A stretch of 64,000 nucleotides of DNA, taken from the NCBI RefSeq assembly GCF_003952465.1, contig NZ_CP034448.1, positions 5,991,001 to 6,055,000 on the forward strand. The letters run 5' to 3'. The notes beneath the pieces are model-generated. The model ran no database searches and was not told where the DNA came from. It worked only from the letters and a program-made list of their open reading frames with translations. This document shows, in pieces, positions 48,942-57,619 of the stretch. The position numbers were made by a program, and so were the translations under genes. How positions within the stretch are numbered: position 1 is the first letter of the stretch; the number at the start of each line of letters is the position of its first letter. The stretch comes from Mesorhizobium sp. M1B.F.Ca.ET.045.04.1.1 (GTDB taxonomy: Bacteria; Pseudomonadota; Alphaproteobacteria; Rhizobiales; Rhizobiaceae).

Positions 48942-49412
48942 GTGTTAGTCATTCGCATCGTCCCAAATGTGAATTCCTGCCTGCGTTCCGCATTGCTGCT
49001 CGCCGCCATCGCGCTCACCGTGACCTTGACCGCGGCGCCGGCCAGCGCCGACGACTACGACGCCGCCATCAAGGACATCCAATCGACCATGGGCGGCGTG
49101 CCCGGCTTCCTGAAACAGTTCCCGAAAGCCGGTCTGCCCGGCGCGTGGGCCGAGGTCAAGGCCATCGAGCTCAGCGACAAGACGGCGCTGCCGCCTAAGG
49201 TGAAGTCGCTGATCTCGCTCGCTGTCGCAGCGCAAATCCCCTGCAGCTACTGCATCTGGTCGGACACCGAGAACGCGAAACGCGCCGGCGCCACCGACGA
49301 GGAGATCCAGGAGGCCGTCGCCATGGCCGCCTTGACCCGCCACTGGAGCACCATCTTCAACGGCATGCAGGTCGATCTCGCCCAGTTCAAGAAGGAGATG
49401 GGCGGAGAGTGA
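48942..49412 (+). CDS. Exported AhpD-like carboxymuconolactone decarboxylase family protein
   Basis: 156 residues from GTG 48942 (AGGAGAACATC before it). Signal peptide of about 36 residues (ALLLAAIALTVTLTAAPASA), unusual for this fold. PPKVKSLISLAVAAQIPCSY contains the redox C101-x2-C104. In AhpD the pattern is C-x2-C-x3-H; here the His position is Asp108, so the proton relay is changed. RAGATDEEIQEAVAMAALTR completes the fold. A periplasmic disulfide reductase-like role is possible; no partner is adjacent. Divergent TetR gene controls it by inference. Confidence 0.88.
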   Translation: MLVIRIVPNVNSCLRSALLLAAIALTVTLTAAPASADDYDAAIKDIQSTMGGVPGFLKQFPKAGLPGAWAEVKAIELSDKTALPPKVKSLISLAVAAQIPCSYCIWSDTENAKRAGATDEEIQEAVAMAALTRHWSTIFNGMQVDLAQFKKEMGGE

Positions 49413-49697
49413 ACTCCGTTGCGGCATATGCCTGAAACCAAACGCATGGCCTGCAGCTTCGCGGGCCGTGCGTTTATCGTGAGCGCGACGATCTTCAGCC
49501 ATTCATCCTGACAACCGGCGGATGTGAATGGCCCACCCACGCCCCTTCGGCACTTCCGCCGAGCAATCAAAATCCAGGCACGCGTCAAACAGCTATCGCT
49601 AAATTAACCAAGTTTGCCATAATGTGCACAGGGTGGGCTGCTAGCCAGCGATTCGGATACAAGGGGCCCCATACGCCTAAGAGGATTTTTGATACTC

Positions 49698-50048
49698 ATG
49701 GCTCACAAGAAACAAACCGCGCATTCAACTGGCAAACTTTTTTTCGTTTCAAGCAAAATTTTTTATAGTTCCTTGATTTTCAGCACGGTCCTAGCGGTTT
49801 CCGGCTGCCAATATTTCAATTTCGGACAACCGACCGCATTCAGCGCGTCGCAGAGCGGCAGCGCTGCCTTAGTCAACTTGAAACCAAATCGAGTTGCGCA
49901 GACAAGAACAGTTCCTGCCCCGATTACCAGCGTGAGCGTCAATCCCTATTTCGGAAACGCCGCGCATATCTGCAGCCCAAGCGGCTTCGGACAGCAGTCC
50001 CATTGCTTCCTCAGAGGTCCTGGACCGCTTTCGGTGCAGAACATCTGA
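49698..50048 (+). CDS. Small lipoprotein with C-terminal IC-x-PSGFGQ motif
   Basis: 116 residues from ATG 49698 (a TTG at 49689 is also possible, AGAGGA upstream). Lipobox VSGC places the lipid at Cys37. The mature part has no folded domain, then HICSPSGFGQQSHC with two Cys close to the end. The protein at 58691-59098 shares VSGCQ and ICGPSGFGQRSAC and otherwise differs. The gene lies at the left edge of the polysaccharide locus and is lower in GC than its neighbours near the start. Role unknown. Confidence 0.75.
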   Translation: MAHKKQTAHSTGKLFFVSSKIFYSSLIFSTVLAVSGCQYFNFGQPTAFSASQSGSAALVNLKPNRVAQTRTVPAPITSVSVNPYFGNAAHICSPSGFGQQSHCFLRGPGPLSVQNI

Positions 50049-50264
50049 CATTCGATCCAGTCATCCGAATAAAACCGAACGCGTGGGGCGCGCCTGCCCC
50101 CAATCTCCTTTTCACGCTATGCTTGGAGATGCCGGCGGCACCCGCAAGAGTCCTCACCGGGACGCTGGCAGGCCGGTTCGGCGCGTCGTTTCATTACCCG
50201 GCCCCTGCCAACACGATCACAGTACTTTTGGACCGCCGGCAGATCCGGTCCCCAGCCGTTATGA

Positions 50265-50303
50265 TTAACCAATCGCTAACAGGCAAGGTTAACGAAACGC
50301 TAA
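50265..50303 (+). promoter_or_regulatory. Two CtrA-type sites (TTAA-N7-CTAA)
   Basis: TTAA-CCAATCG-CTAA (50265-50279) and TTAA-CGAAACG-CTAA (50289-50303), each one base off the CtrA consensus TTAA-N7-TTAA, 24 bases apart and directly upstream of the promoter at 50309. Confidence 0.5.
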
Positions 50304-50308
50304 TTTAG

Positions 50309-50336
50309 TTGACTATGCTGTCCACAGGTATATTTT
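50309..50336 (+). promoter_or_regulatory. Candidate sigma-70 promoter of the polysaccharide locus
   Basis: TTGACT (50309-50314), 16-base spacer, TATTTT (50331-50336). Local DNA is AT-rich. It would drive the epimerase pair from about 50343. Confidence 0.5.
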
Positions 50337-50582
50337 TATATGCGTTGGGTGTGCAATTTGGGCGAGCAGTCCGCGGTGGTGGCAACCATATTCGTGGATC
50401 GCGACTTAGGGGCGAAGGGACGCTGAGCGGCAGCAAATAGCCGCACGGCAAGAGCTCCGCGAACTCAGACAAACACTTCGGTCAATGGCGGTTCCGCGCA
50501 TGCGGAACGCCGCCATGATTTCACCTGGTCGGGCAACGCTGTTGTCCTGGCCGGAGCGATAGTGTGTGTGCGTGAGGGAGCC

Positions 50583-51644
50583 ATGAGTAGGGTTGCCAAG
50601 GTCTTGAAGCTGGACGGCGGGCCAGGTCGCAGGGGTATCGATCGTGGTCGCGCTCTGGTCGCTGGCGGAGCGGGTTTCCTGGGCTCGCATTTGTGCGAAA
50701 GGCTGCTCGCCGACGGCTATGAAGTCATCGCGCTGGACAATTTCCACACCGGCAAAAGATACAATCTTGCAGGCATAGCGCGCGACGCCTCCTTCACCTG
50801 CGTCAAGCATGACATCATCGATGACCTGCCGGCGGACTTCACTGTCAACGAGATCTACAACCTCGCCTGCCCCGCCTCTCCGCCTCACTACCAAGCCGAT
50901 CCGATCCACACCTTCAAGACGAGCGTGCTGGGCTCCATCAGTCTTCTGGAGCTCGCCAGGCGCCATAACGCCAAGATCTTCCAAGCCTCGACCTCGGAAG
51001 TCTATGGCGATCCGCTGGTGCATCCGCAGCCGGAAGGGTACTTCGGCAACGTCAACACGCACGGCCCGCGCTCGTGCTACGACGAGGGCAAGCGCTCGGC
51101 CGAGACACTGTTCTTCGATTACTCGCGGACATACGGCATCGATGTCCGCGTCGCGCGCATCTTCAATACCTATGGCCCGCGCATGCAGCCCGACGACGGC
51201 CGCGTGGTATCGAACTTCATCGTCCAGGCGCTGCGCGGCGACGATATCACCGTCTATGGCAGCGGCACGCAGACGCGCTCCTTCTGCTTCGTCAACGACC
51301 TGATCGAAGGCTTCGTGCGGCTGATGAACGCCGCGGCGGCGCCGCAGCACCCGGTCAACCTCGGCAATCCCGTCGAGTTCACCATCATGGAATTGGCCGA
51401 GTTGGTCATCGACTATACGAATTCACGCTCGCACATCGTGCACAGGCCGCTGCCCGTCGACGACCCCAGGCAGCGCAAGCCCGATATCTCCTTTGCCCGG
51501 CAACACCTCGGCTGGGAACCGAAGGTCGCGCTGAGCGAAGGGCTCGCCCATACCACGGCCTATTTCGACGCGTTGCTGGGCTGCCGAAGGTTCGTCGTCC
51601 CGCAAGCCGTCCAGGCGTCCTCTGTCAGGGAGGCGACAGCATGA
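50583..51644 (+). CDS. UDP-glucuronate decarboxylase (UDP-xylose synthase)
   Basis: 353 residues from ATG 50583 (GAGGGAG upstream). NAD-binding VAGGAGFLGSHLCERLLADG, IYNLACPASPPHYQADPIHT, QASTSEVYGDPLVHPQPEGY, SCYDEGKRSAETLFFDYSRT with the Y-x3-K pair and DDGRVVSNFIVQALRGDDIT are diagnostic of UXS rather than other extended SDRs. It makes UDP-xylose from UDP-GlcA. Overlaps galE by four bases. First gene of the locus promoter. Confidence 0.92.
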   Translation: MSRVAKVLKLDGGPGRRGIDRGRALVAGGAGFLGSHLCERLLADGYEVIALDNFHTGKRYNLAGIARDASFTCVKHDIIDDLPADFTVNEIYNLACPASPPHYQADPIHTFKTSVLGSISLLELARRHNAKIFQASTSEVYGDPLVHPQPEGYFGNVNTHGPRSCYDEGKRSAETLFFDYSRTYGIDVRVARIFNTYGPRMQPDDGRVVSNFIVQALRGDDITVYGSGTQTRSFCFVNDLIEGFVRLMNAAAAPQHPVNLGNPVEFTIMELAELVIDYTNSRSHIVHRPLPVDDPRQRKPDISFARQHLGWEPKVALSEGLAHTTAYFDALLGCRRFVVPQAVQASSVREATA

Positions 51645-52777
51645 CGACCCGCCGCCCCGTTCTGGTGACGGGTGGCGCCGGCTTCATCGGCAGCCATACT
51701 TGCAAGTTGCTCTCGGCGGCGGGCTACCTGCCCGTGGTCTACGACAATTTAGGCCGCGGCAACCGGAAGGCCGTCGCCTGGGGTCCGCTGGTCGTCGGCG
51801 ACATCCGCGACCGCGAAGCGCTGCAGCGGGCGATCGGCACTTACAAGCCGCTGGCGGTCATCCACTTCGCTGCCCTTGCCTATGTCGGCGAGTCGGTCAG
51901 CGAGCCGGCGGAGTATTACGCGACCAATGTCGGCGGCACGATCGCGGTGCTGGACGCGGCGCGGACAAACGGCATCGACAAGGTGATCTTTTCCTCGAGC
52001 TGCGCAACCTACGGCGTGCCGGAGGCGCTGCCGGTCAGCGAGACTTCGCCGCAGAAGCCGATCAGCCCCTATGGCCGCAGCAAGCTGATGGGCGAAGAAA
52101 TCATCAGGGACTACGCCGCAGCCTATGGGATGAAATACGCGATCCTCCGCTACTTCAACGCCTGCGGCGCCGACCCCGAGGGTGAGCTCGGCGAGTGGCA
52201 TACGCCCGAAACCCATCTCATTCCCCGTGTGCTGATGGCGGCGTCGGGCATGATCGAGGCGATAGAGGTCTTCGGCACCGACTACGAGACGGCGGACGGC
52301 ACCTGCGTGCGCGACTACATCCATGTCAGCGATCTCGCCCGCGCGCATCTCAAGGCATTGATGCATCTCGAGGCCGGCGGCGACAGCCTGTCCGTCAATC
52401 TCGGCACCGGCCAAGGCATCTCGATCCAGGAAATCCTCGAGGCGGTCGGGCGCATCACGTCGCGCCCGGTGCCGGTTGCTTACAAGCCGCGCCGGCCCGG
52501 CGACCCGGCCGGGCTTTTCGCCGATCCCAGCCTGGCGCGCGAGCGACTGGGCTTCATGGCGGAGAATTCCGACATCGACACCATCGTCAGGACGGCCGCG
52601 CCCTTCTTCGGGCTTGCCGCGGCCTCGATGCCGAAAGCTTTTGGCGCAACCTCCACCGTTTCACGCGTAAAGCGCGCGTCGAGCGGCGCGAAGACAACGA
52701 AAAAACGCCAGCCCGCAAGGCTGGCAGTCGTCCCTGTGAGTACTGTGTCGGGGCGCGGGCTCGCTGAGCTTGGTTGA
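51641..52777 (+). CDS. galE: UDP-glucose 4-epimerase family protein (GalE; may act on UDP-xylose)
   Basis: 378 residues from ATG 51641, overlapping the UXS stop (ATGA). LVTGGAGFIGSHTCKLLSAA, VIHFAALAYVGESVSEPAEY, SSSCATYGVPEALPVSETSP, SPYGRSKLMGEEIIRDYAAA and RYFNACGADPEGELGEWH match GalE. The C-terminus has a Lys/Arg-rich tail of about 40 residues beyond the usual end (SRVKRASSGAKTTKKRQPA). Coupling to UXS suggests it may instead interconvert UDP-xylose and UDP-arabinose, as some GalE-like enzymes do. Confidence 0.9.
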   Translation: MTTRRPVLVTGGAGFIGSHTCKLLSAAGYLPVVYDNLGRGNRKAVAWGPLVVGDIRDREALQRAIGTYKPLAVIHFAALAYVGESVSEPAEYYATNVGGTIAVLDAARTNGIDKVIFSSSCATYGVPEALPVSETSPQKPISPYGRSKLMGEEIIRDYAAAYGMKYAILRYFNACGADPEGELGEWHTPETHLIPRVLMAASGMIEAIEVFGTDYETADGTCVRDYIHVSDLARAHLKALMHLEAGGDSLSVNLGTGQGISIQEILEAVGRITSRPVPVAYKPRRPGDPAGLFADPSLARERLGFMAENSDIDTIVRTAAPFFGLAAASMPKAFGATSTVSRVKRASSGAKTTKKRQPARLAVVPVSTVSGRGLAELG

Positions 52778-52890
52778 GGGCTTGTCTCAGCGAGCCTCTT
52801 CTATCCGGGCGGAAGGCTGTTGGAGCGGTTCAGCTTTCAATGGAAATTGCCGGCTCGCCCGAAGCATGTGTTCTTGGGCAAGTCCCGCTC

Positions 52891-52955
52891 CAAAGCGCGT
52901 CGCGCTGAAACGGATCCAGGCGACGCGCTTCAGGGTTTTTGAGCGACATGCATCA
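52891..52955. repeat. Mosaic palindromic repeat (partial)
   Basis: AAAGCGCGTCGCGCTGAAAC to CGACGCGCTT (52891-52930), then a half-module CGACATGCATCAA (52943-52955). The right part overlaps the stop of the DUF995 gene. Confidence 0.75.
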
Positions 52956-53549
52956 ACTCTTGCTGTCGACCAGCTTGCGGGTCTCGTCGAACTGCGTGCC
53001 CTTGGTGTTGCCGGCCTCGAATTTTTTATGCTCGTCGGCGGGATCGTCCTTGGCGTGCTTGAAATCGTACCACTCGCCGTCCGGGTCCTTGCGCTGCTCG
53101 ATGTTGCCGCTTTCGATGCGGTGGCTGTAGCAGGTGCGTTGCGGCTTGGTGGTGTAGGTCTTGGACCTCCAGGCAAGTTCCATGCACATCTTGCCGGTGT
53201 CGGTCACCAGCCACCGGCCTTCGGCGACGGCGGGCTTATCCTCACCGGCCGTCCAGGCATGCAGTCGCCTGTCCAGCCCGAAATAGGCGGCACCATTCTT
53301 CCAGTTCCAGGTGCGGTCGGCATAGAGAAGCTGCAACTCGAACGCCGTCGGCGCGGCTTCGGGCTTGGCGGCGGCCTCGACAGCCGCGCTGTTCTTCGCC
53401 GCGGCGGCATCGGCGGCGCCTGCAAACGCGAGCTGGCCGCAGGCCATCAGGAGCGCCACGACACAGCCGCGCGCCGGATGCCGGCGGACGCTCATGCCGG
53501 GCTTGGATGGAAAAGCAGCCTGGTCTGTCGTGTCGATGAGCAAGCGCAT
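52953..53549 (-). CDS. DUF995 exported protein (first copy)
   Basis: 198 residues from ATG 53549 (GAGGTGGGG upstream); a start at 53495 has no site. A signal-like segment (CVVALLMACGQLAFAGAADA) follows a long N-region. The DUF995 core is YADRTWNWKNGAAYFGLDRR, LHAWTAGEDKP, GKMCMELAWRSKTYTTKPQR-T-C-Y-S-H and DPDGEWYDFKH. The domain is limited mostly to rhizobia, function unknown. A second DUF995 gene lies at 62860, so the two bracket the glycosyltransferase block. The stop sits in a mosaic repeat. Confidence 0.85.
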   Translation of the reverse strand: MRLLIDTTDQAAFPSKPGMSVRRHPARGCVVALLMACGQLAFAGAADAAAAKNSAAVEAAAKPEAAPTAFELQLLYADRTWNWKNGAAYFGLDRRLHAWTAGEDKPAVAEGRWLVTDTGKMCMELAWRSKTYTTKPQRTCYSHRIESGNIEQRKDPDGEWYDFKHAKDDPADEHKKFEAGNTKGTQFDETRKLVDSKS

Positions 53550-53844
53550 GTCGATAGCCCCCACCTCGACCCTGTCACGGTCGGGTCGAGTAACCATGGT
53601 TTGGAAGATTTTCTTCGGGGCTTTTCGCGTTCCGTCGCAAGCCCGGGCCCGTCAGCCCGGCGCGGCGCGATCAGCGCCCTTGAAACCATTAACAGCCGCG
53701 CGAGGCGCCATGTCAACCGAGTCCAAGTCTAAGCATCGCAACAAGCTGTTATTTAACCACGGCTATTACAATCTTGTGATACTGTGACAGTGTTTGGCAA
53801 TTGTGCTGCGCCAGAGTAGCTTGGGTGGGAAGGGGCGGCTCCAG

Positions 53845-55458
53845 ATGACAGGCAACACGGAAACGGCCGACGTCCAGGGCGTGGCGTTGCCCGTCCGGCA
53901 AGCAGCGGCCGGCATCCGTATCAATCTCCATACGCTGATTTTGCTGGCCATCCTGCTGGTGGCGGCAATCGCCCGGTTTCACAACATCACCCAGCCGCTT
54001 GTCGACGCTTTCAGCTGGCGTGAGACAAGCACTGCCATGATGGCCGACAATTTCCAGCAGCGCAGCTGGAACATCTTCTTTCCCGAAGTGAGCTGGACCG
54101 GCCCCGGGCCGAGCTATCAGGGGCGGGAATTCCAGATCGTCAGCTATCTCACCGCCCTGCTCTATCAGCTCTTCGGCTGGCACGACTGGTTCGGACGGAT
54201 GATCGCGGCGGCGTTCGGCATGGTGACGGTGTTTTCCCTGCACCGGTTGACCGCGCTCTGCTGGGACGAGGCGCATGCCCACGCGGCGGCGCTCGCCTAT
54301 GCGCTGATGCCCGGTCCGGCGATGATCGACAGCTCGTTCCTGCCCGACCCCTCGATGCTGGCGCTGGTGACGCTTGGCGTGTGGGTGTTCGCGAAATACT
54401 GGACCGGCGGCAACGCATGGCTGCTGCCGCTGGCGACGCTCAGCTTCACGCTGGGCGCACTCGCGAAGCCGCCCGGACTCGCTGCCGGCGCGGTCATCTT
54501 CTACCTGATGGTCTGCTGGATCGTTGCCGGGAAAAGAAGGCATGCGGCCAGGGTGTTCGCGGCTGGGCTGCTGAGCCTCGCCATCATCGCCGCTTATTTC
54601 AGCTGGGCGATCTATCTCGGCCGCTCCTACCCGCCGTATCATGTGGCGGGCAGCGGCTATATCTGGGATTCCGGCTTCTCAACATTCTTCAAGAACAGTT
54701 TCTACCTGAAGTCCGTCTGGAACACCTCGGTCTGGTGGTTCTACGGCTATCCGTTCATGGCGCTGATCGCCGTCGGATTCTGGATGCCGCCGAAGCCTGC
54801 CGAGACCAGCGAGCGAGCTCTTTCGGCCATTCCCTATGTGTGGCTCGCGGCGGCAGCGGTCGTTTATATCGCCGCGGCGCGCGAGATCACCAGCAATCCA
54901 TGGAATTACCACATCTTCAATGTGCCGTTGGCGATGTTCTGCGGTCGCGGCGCGCTGGTGCTGGCGACGCTCGGCACCGGAACGGCGCTCACCCCCGCCG
55001 TCATGCTGCGCTCGGCCTTCATCGCGGCGCTGGCCCTGGCGCTTTCGACCGTTCCTCTGCTCAAGACGATGAAGGCGCCGATCGCCATGAACGGCAAGCT
55101 GCTCGGTGAGGAATTGGCGCGCCTCGTCCAGCCCGGCGAGCTTGTCGTCGCCATCGCGCCGGAGGCCGGCGACCCCGTCGCGATCTATTACAGCCGGGTC
55201 CGCGGCTGGGTATTCCCGCCCGGCGGCGGCGATGTCGAATGGTCGAAATTCGCCGAGGACGACACCACCGCGATCGCGCAGCTCGAGGATCTGCGCACCC
55301 AGGGCGCGGATTATTTCGGCACCGCCAAGAACGCCGCCGACAAACGGGATCGTCTGTTCGTCGAACATCATGACGGGGTGGTCGACTACCTCGACAAGAC
55401 CGCAACCAAGCTTGTGGATTCGGACAAGCTGCTGGTCTATAGGATCACCCGCCCGTGA
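53845..55458 (+). CDS. ArnT/RgtA-like (GT39-type) membrane glycosyltransferase
   Basis: 537 residues from ATG 53845 (AAGGGG upstream). About 11 membrane spans, first INLHTLILLAILLVAAIARF. The first periplasmic loop has FSWRETSTAMMADNF with the conserved acidic residue of the GT39/PMT fold; FLPDPSMLALVTLGVWVFAK is a mid-chain match. C-terminal soluble domain (VVAIAPEAGDPVAIYYSRVR). GT39/ArnT enzymes move sugars from a polyprenyl phosphate to periplasmic acceptors; rhizobial RgtA-C do this with galacturonic acid on LPS core. First gene of a four-gene operon with its flippase-like, donor-synthase and epimerase partners. Confidence 0.88.
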   Translation: MTGNTETADVQGVALPVRQAAAGIRINLHTLILLAILLVAAIARFHNITQPLVDAFSWRETSTAMMADNFQQRSWNIFFPEVSWTGPGPSYQGREFQIVSYLTALLYQLFGWHDWFGRMIAAAFGMVTVFSLHRLTALCWDEAHAHAAALAYALMPGPAMIDSSFLPDPSMLALVTLGVWVFAKYWTGGNAWLLPLATLSFTLGALAKPPGLAAGAVIFYLMVCWIVAGKRRHAARVFAAGLLSLAIIAAYFSWAIYLGRSYPPYHVAGSGYIWDSGFSTFFKNSFYLKSVWNTSVWWFYGYPFMALIAVGFWMPPKPAETSERALSAIPYVWLAAAAVVYIAAAREITSNPWNYHIFNVPLAMFCGRGALVLATLGTGTALTPAVMLRSAFIAALALALSTVPLLKTMKAPIAMNGKLLGEELARLVQPGELVVAIAPEAGDPVAIYYSRVRGWVFPPGGGDVEWSKFAEDDTTAIAQLEDLRTQGADYFGTAKNAADKRDRLFVEHHDGVVDYLDKTATKLVDSDKLLVYRITRP

Positions 55459-55585
55459 GGGAGCGGCGCCTGTCGAGGCCGGCCATGGCCTTTCGGCGGC
55501 AAACGGCAGTCGGCGGACGGCCGCGTACCGATGAACGTTGCGTCCGCAGCCGCTGACGCGGCAACGGAAGCCGGCGGAGACCTGG

Positions 55586-56503
55586 TTGAAAAAAGCATTC
55601 TCGATAATCGTCACCCTGGCGCTACTGGTATGGCTTGCCGGCGACGCGCGCTGGAAGATGGTGGGCGACGCCTTCGCCAGCGTCACGCCGGGCGCCTTCG
55701 CGGCGGTGACACTTACGCTGTTCGTCACCTATGTGCTGCGCGCGCTGCGCGTCTGCGACGAATTCCGCGACGAGGTGAACGGCCGCTTTGGCGCCTGCCT
55801 GCGCGTCATCCTGATCCACAACGCCATGATCAACGTGGTGCCGTTCCGCGGCGGCGAAACCGCCTTCCCGTTGCTTCTGCGCCAGGTGTTCGGCATCTCG
55901 ATCGTGCGCGCCAGCGCTTCGCTTCTGTGGTTCAGGCTGCAGGACGCCTTCGTCGTCGGCGTGCTTGCCTGCCTGGTGTGGCCCGGCCTTCATCCGGCGC
56001 TCAGGGCCGCGGGCATCGCGGCACTGATTGCGGTTGCCTGGTATCTGCCACGCTGGGCGCGCGCGCCGCATGACTGGGCCGGACGCGGCAAGATCGTTTC
56101 GAAGCTCGGCAAGCTGCGCGACATCTTCACCGAGGCGACCGGGCGCTCCCGCTACGGCTGGTGGTGGACGGTCGCCAACTGGACGCTGAAGCTTGCCGTG
56201 CAGGGATGGCTGCTCGCCATGCTGCTCGGCACCACCTTCCAGACCGCCTTTCCCGGCGCTGTCGGAGCCGAGGCCGCCGCCATCCTGCCGGTGCAGGGCG
56301 TCGCCGGTTTCGGCACCTATGAGGCGGGCGCCGCGGCGGCGCTGCTTTACTCCGGCATCGCCATGAAGGACGGCCTGCAGGCGGCGCTGGCGCTGCATCT
56401 CTTCATCCTCTGCTCGGCCGTCGCCACTGGTGCGATCGCCTGGCTGTTTCCCTCGAAATCGACGCTGCCGGAGACCCCGGCCGCGGGGCCTGCAAGGAAA
56501 TGA
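55586..56503 (+). CDS. UPF0104/lysylphosphatidylglycerol-synthase-type flippase-like protein
   Basis: 305 residues from TTG 55586, preceded by CGGAGACCTGG. Eight or so membrane spans: FSIIVTLALLVWLAGDARWK, AVTLTLFVTYVLRALRVCD, INVVPFRGGETAFPLLLRQV and VQGVAGFGTYEAGAAAALLY. The PFRGGE and G-x-G-x-Y-E elements are shared with the N-terminal flippase domain of MprF and with AglD-like proteins near dolichol- or polyprenyl-linked transferases. I infer that it flips the polyprenyl-phosphate-sugar. Overlaps the GT2 gene by four bases. Confidence 0.8.
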   Translation: MKKAFSIIVTLALLVWLAGDARWKMVGDAFASVTPGAFAAVTLTLFVTYVLRALRVCDEFRDEVNGRFGACLRVILIHNAMINVVPFRGGETAFPLLLRQVFGISIVRASASLLWFRLQDAFVVGVLACLVWPGLHPALRAAGIAALIAVAWYLPRWARAPHDWAGRGKIVSKLGKLRDIFTEATGRSRYGWWWTVANWTLKLAVQGWLLAMLLGTTFQTAFPGAVGAEAAAILPVQGVAGFGTYEAGAAAALLYSGIAMKDGLQAALALHLFILCSAVATGAIAWLFPSKSTLPETPAAGPARK

Positions 56504-57585
56504 CCGCCATGGATCTGCTCCCCATCCCCCAAACGGGACTGCCCGCCGGCGCCGTCATGCCCGAGCACAAGCTGTCCATCGTCATTCCCATGTACAACGA
56601 GGCCGACAATGTCGAGCCGCTGGTCGTGCGCATCCACCAGGCGATGGAGAACTACAGCCAGCCCTGGGAAGTCGTGCTGGTGGACGACGGCAGCACCGAC
56701 GCCACGCCGAACGAAATCCGCAGGCTCGCGGCCGAGTATGGTCCGCATGTGCATGGCGTGGAACTGGTGCGCAACTTCAAGCAGACCGCGGCCATGCAGG
56801 CCGGCCTCGACGCCGCCCGCGGCGACGTCATCGCGACGCTCGACGGCGACCTGCAGAACGACCCGTTCGACATTCCGCGCATGGTCTATCGCCTGCTGAC
56901 CGAGGACCTCGACCTCGTCGCCGGCTGGCGCAAGAACCGCCAGGAAGGTTTCTGGATGCGCAGGCTGCCGTCACGCATCGCCAATTCGCTGATCGCGCGC
57001 GTCACCGGCGTCAAGCTGAAGGACTATGGCTGCAGCCTGAAAGTCTTCCGCGGCAGCGTCATCCGCAGCGTGCGGCTCTACGGCGAGATGCACCGCTTCA
57101 TCCCGGCATGGCTGGCGACGGTGACGACGCCGCGCCGCATCGCCCAGGAAGTGGTGACGCACCACGCTCGCATCCACGGCCAGTCCAAATACGGCATCTC
57201 GCGCACCTTCCGCGTGGTGCTCGACCTCGTCTTCATGTTCTTCTTCATGCGTTATCGCACCAGGCCCGGCCATTTCTTCGGCGGCATCGGCATCGTGCTC
57301 GGCGTGCTCGGTTCGCTGGTGCTGGCCTATCTGTTCAGCCTGAAGGTGTTTCTCGGACAGGACATCGGAACGCGCCCGATGTTGTTCACCGGCTTCTTCC
57401 TGGTCATCGCTGGCCTGCAGATGGTGACGTCGGGCGTGCTCGCCGAAATGCTGTCGCGCGTCTATCTCGAAGCAAATGTCTCCCTCGCCTATGTGGCACG
57501 GCCGCAGCCCGCGCATGGCGAAGGCGACGGCTGGCACTTACCGAGCCCGCCGGCAAGCAACAAGACCAGGTCACGCCGGAAATGA
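56500..57585 (+). CDS. Polyprenyl-phosphate glycosyltransferase (DPM/ArnC/RgtE-like GT2)
   Basis: 361 residues. GT-A domain with KLSIVIPMYNEADNVEPLVV, VLVDDGSTDATPNEIRRLAA, GVELVRNFKQTAAMQAGLDA and ATLDGDLQNDPFDIPRMV (metal D-x-D). Two C-terminal spans (FFGGIGIVLGVLGSLVLAYL and FTGFFLVIAGLQMVTSGVLA) anchor it as in ArnC and RgtE. Acts at the inner face of the membrane. RgtE makes dodecaprenyl-phosphate-galacturonate in Rhizobium; the neighbouring UDP-GlcA epimerase would supply its donor. ATGA overlap with the previous gene. Confidence 0.92.
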   Translation: MTAMDLLPIPQTGLPAGAVMPEHKLSIVIPMYNEADNVEPLVVRIHQAMENYSQPWEVVLVDDGSTDATPNEIRRLAAEYGPHVHGVELVRNFKQTAAMQAGLDAARGDVIATLDGDLQNDPFDIPRMVYRLLTEDLDLVAGWRKNRQEGFWMRRLPSRIANSLIARVTGVKLKDYGCSLKVFRGSVIRSVRLYGEMHRFIPAWLATVTTPRRIAQEVVTHHARIHGQSKYGISRTFRVVLDLVFMFFFMRYRTRPGHFFGGIGIVLGVLGSLVLAYLFSLKVFLGQDIGTRPMLFTGFFLVIAGLQMVTSGVLAEMLSRVYLEANVSLAYVARPQPAHGEGDGWHLPSPPASNKTRSRRK

Positions 57586-57619
57586 TCTGGACCGCCCTGT
57601 TCTCGCCCGAGGTCCCTGC

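Larger units (their letters stand above)
50049..50582. other. Long leader/promoter region of the polysaccharide locus
   Basis: 534 bases without a convincing gene. It contains two CtrA-type half-matching sites and a sigma-70-like promoter (listed separately), so a leader of about 240 bases would precede the first epimerase. I see no known riboswitch in it. Confidence 0.55.

Noticed and set aside
55531..56073. A plus-strand frame overlapping the UPF0104 gene
   Set aside because: Arg-rich translation with no membrane helices; the neighbouring frame has a clear eight-span pattern.
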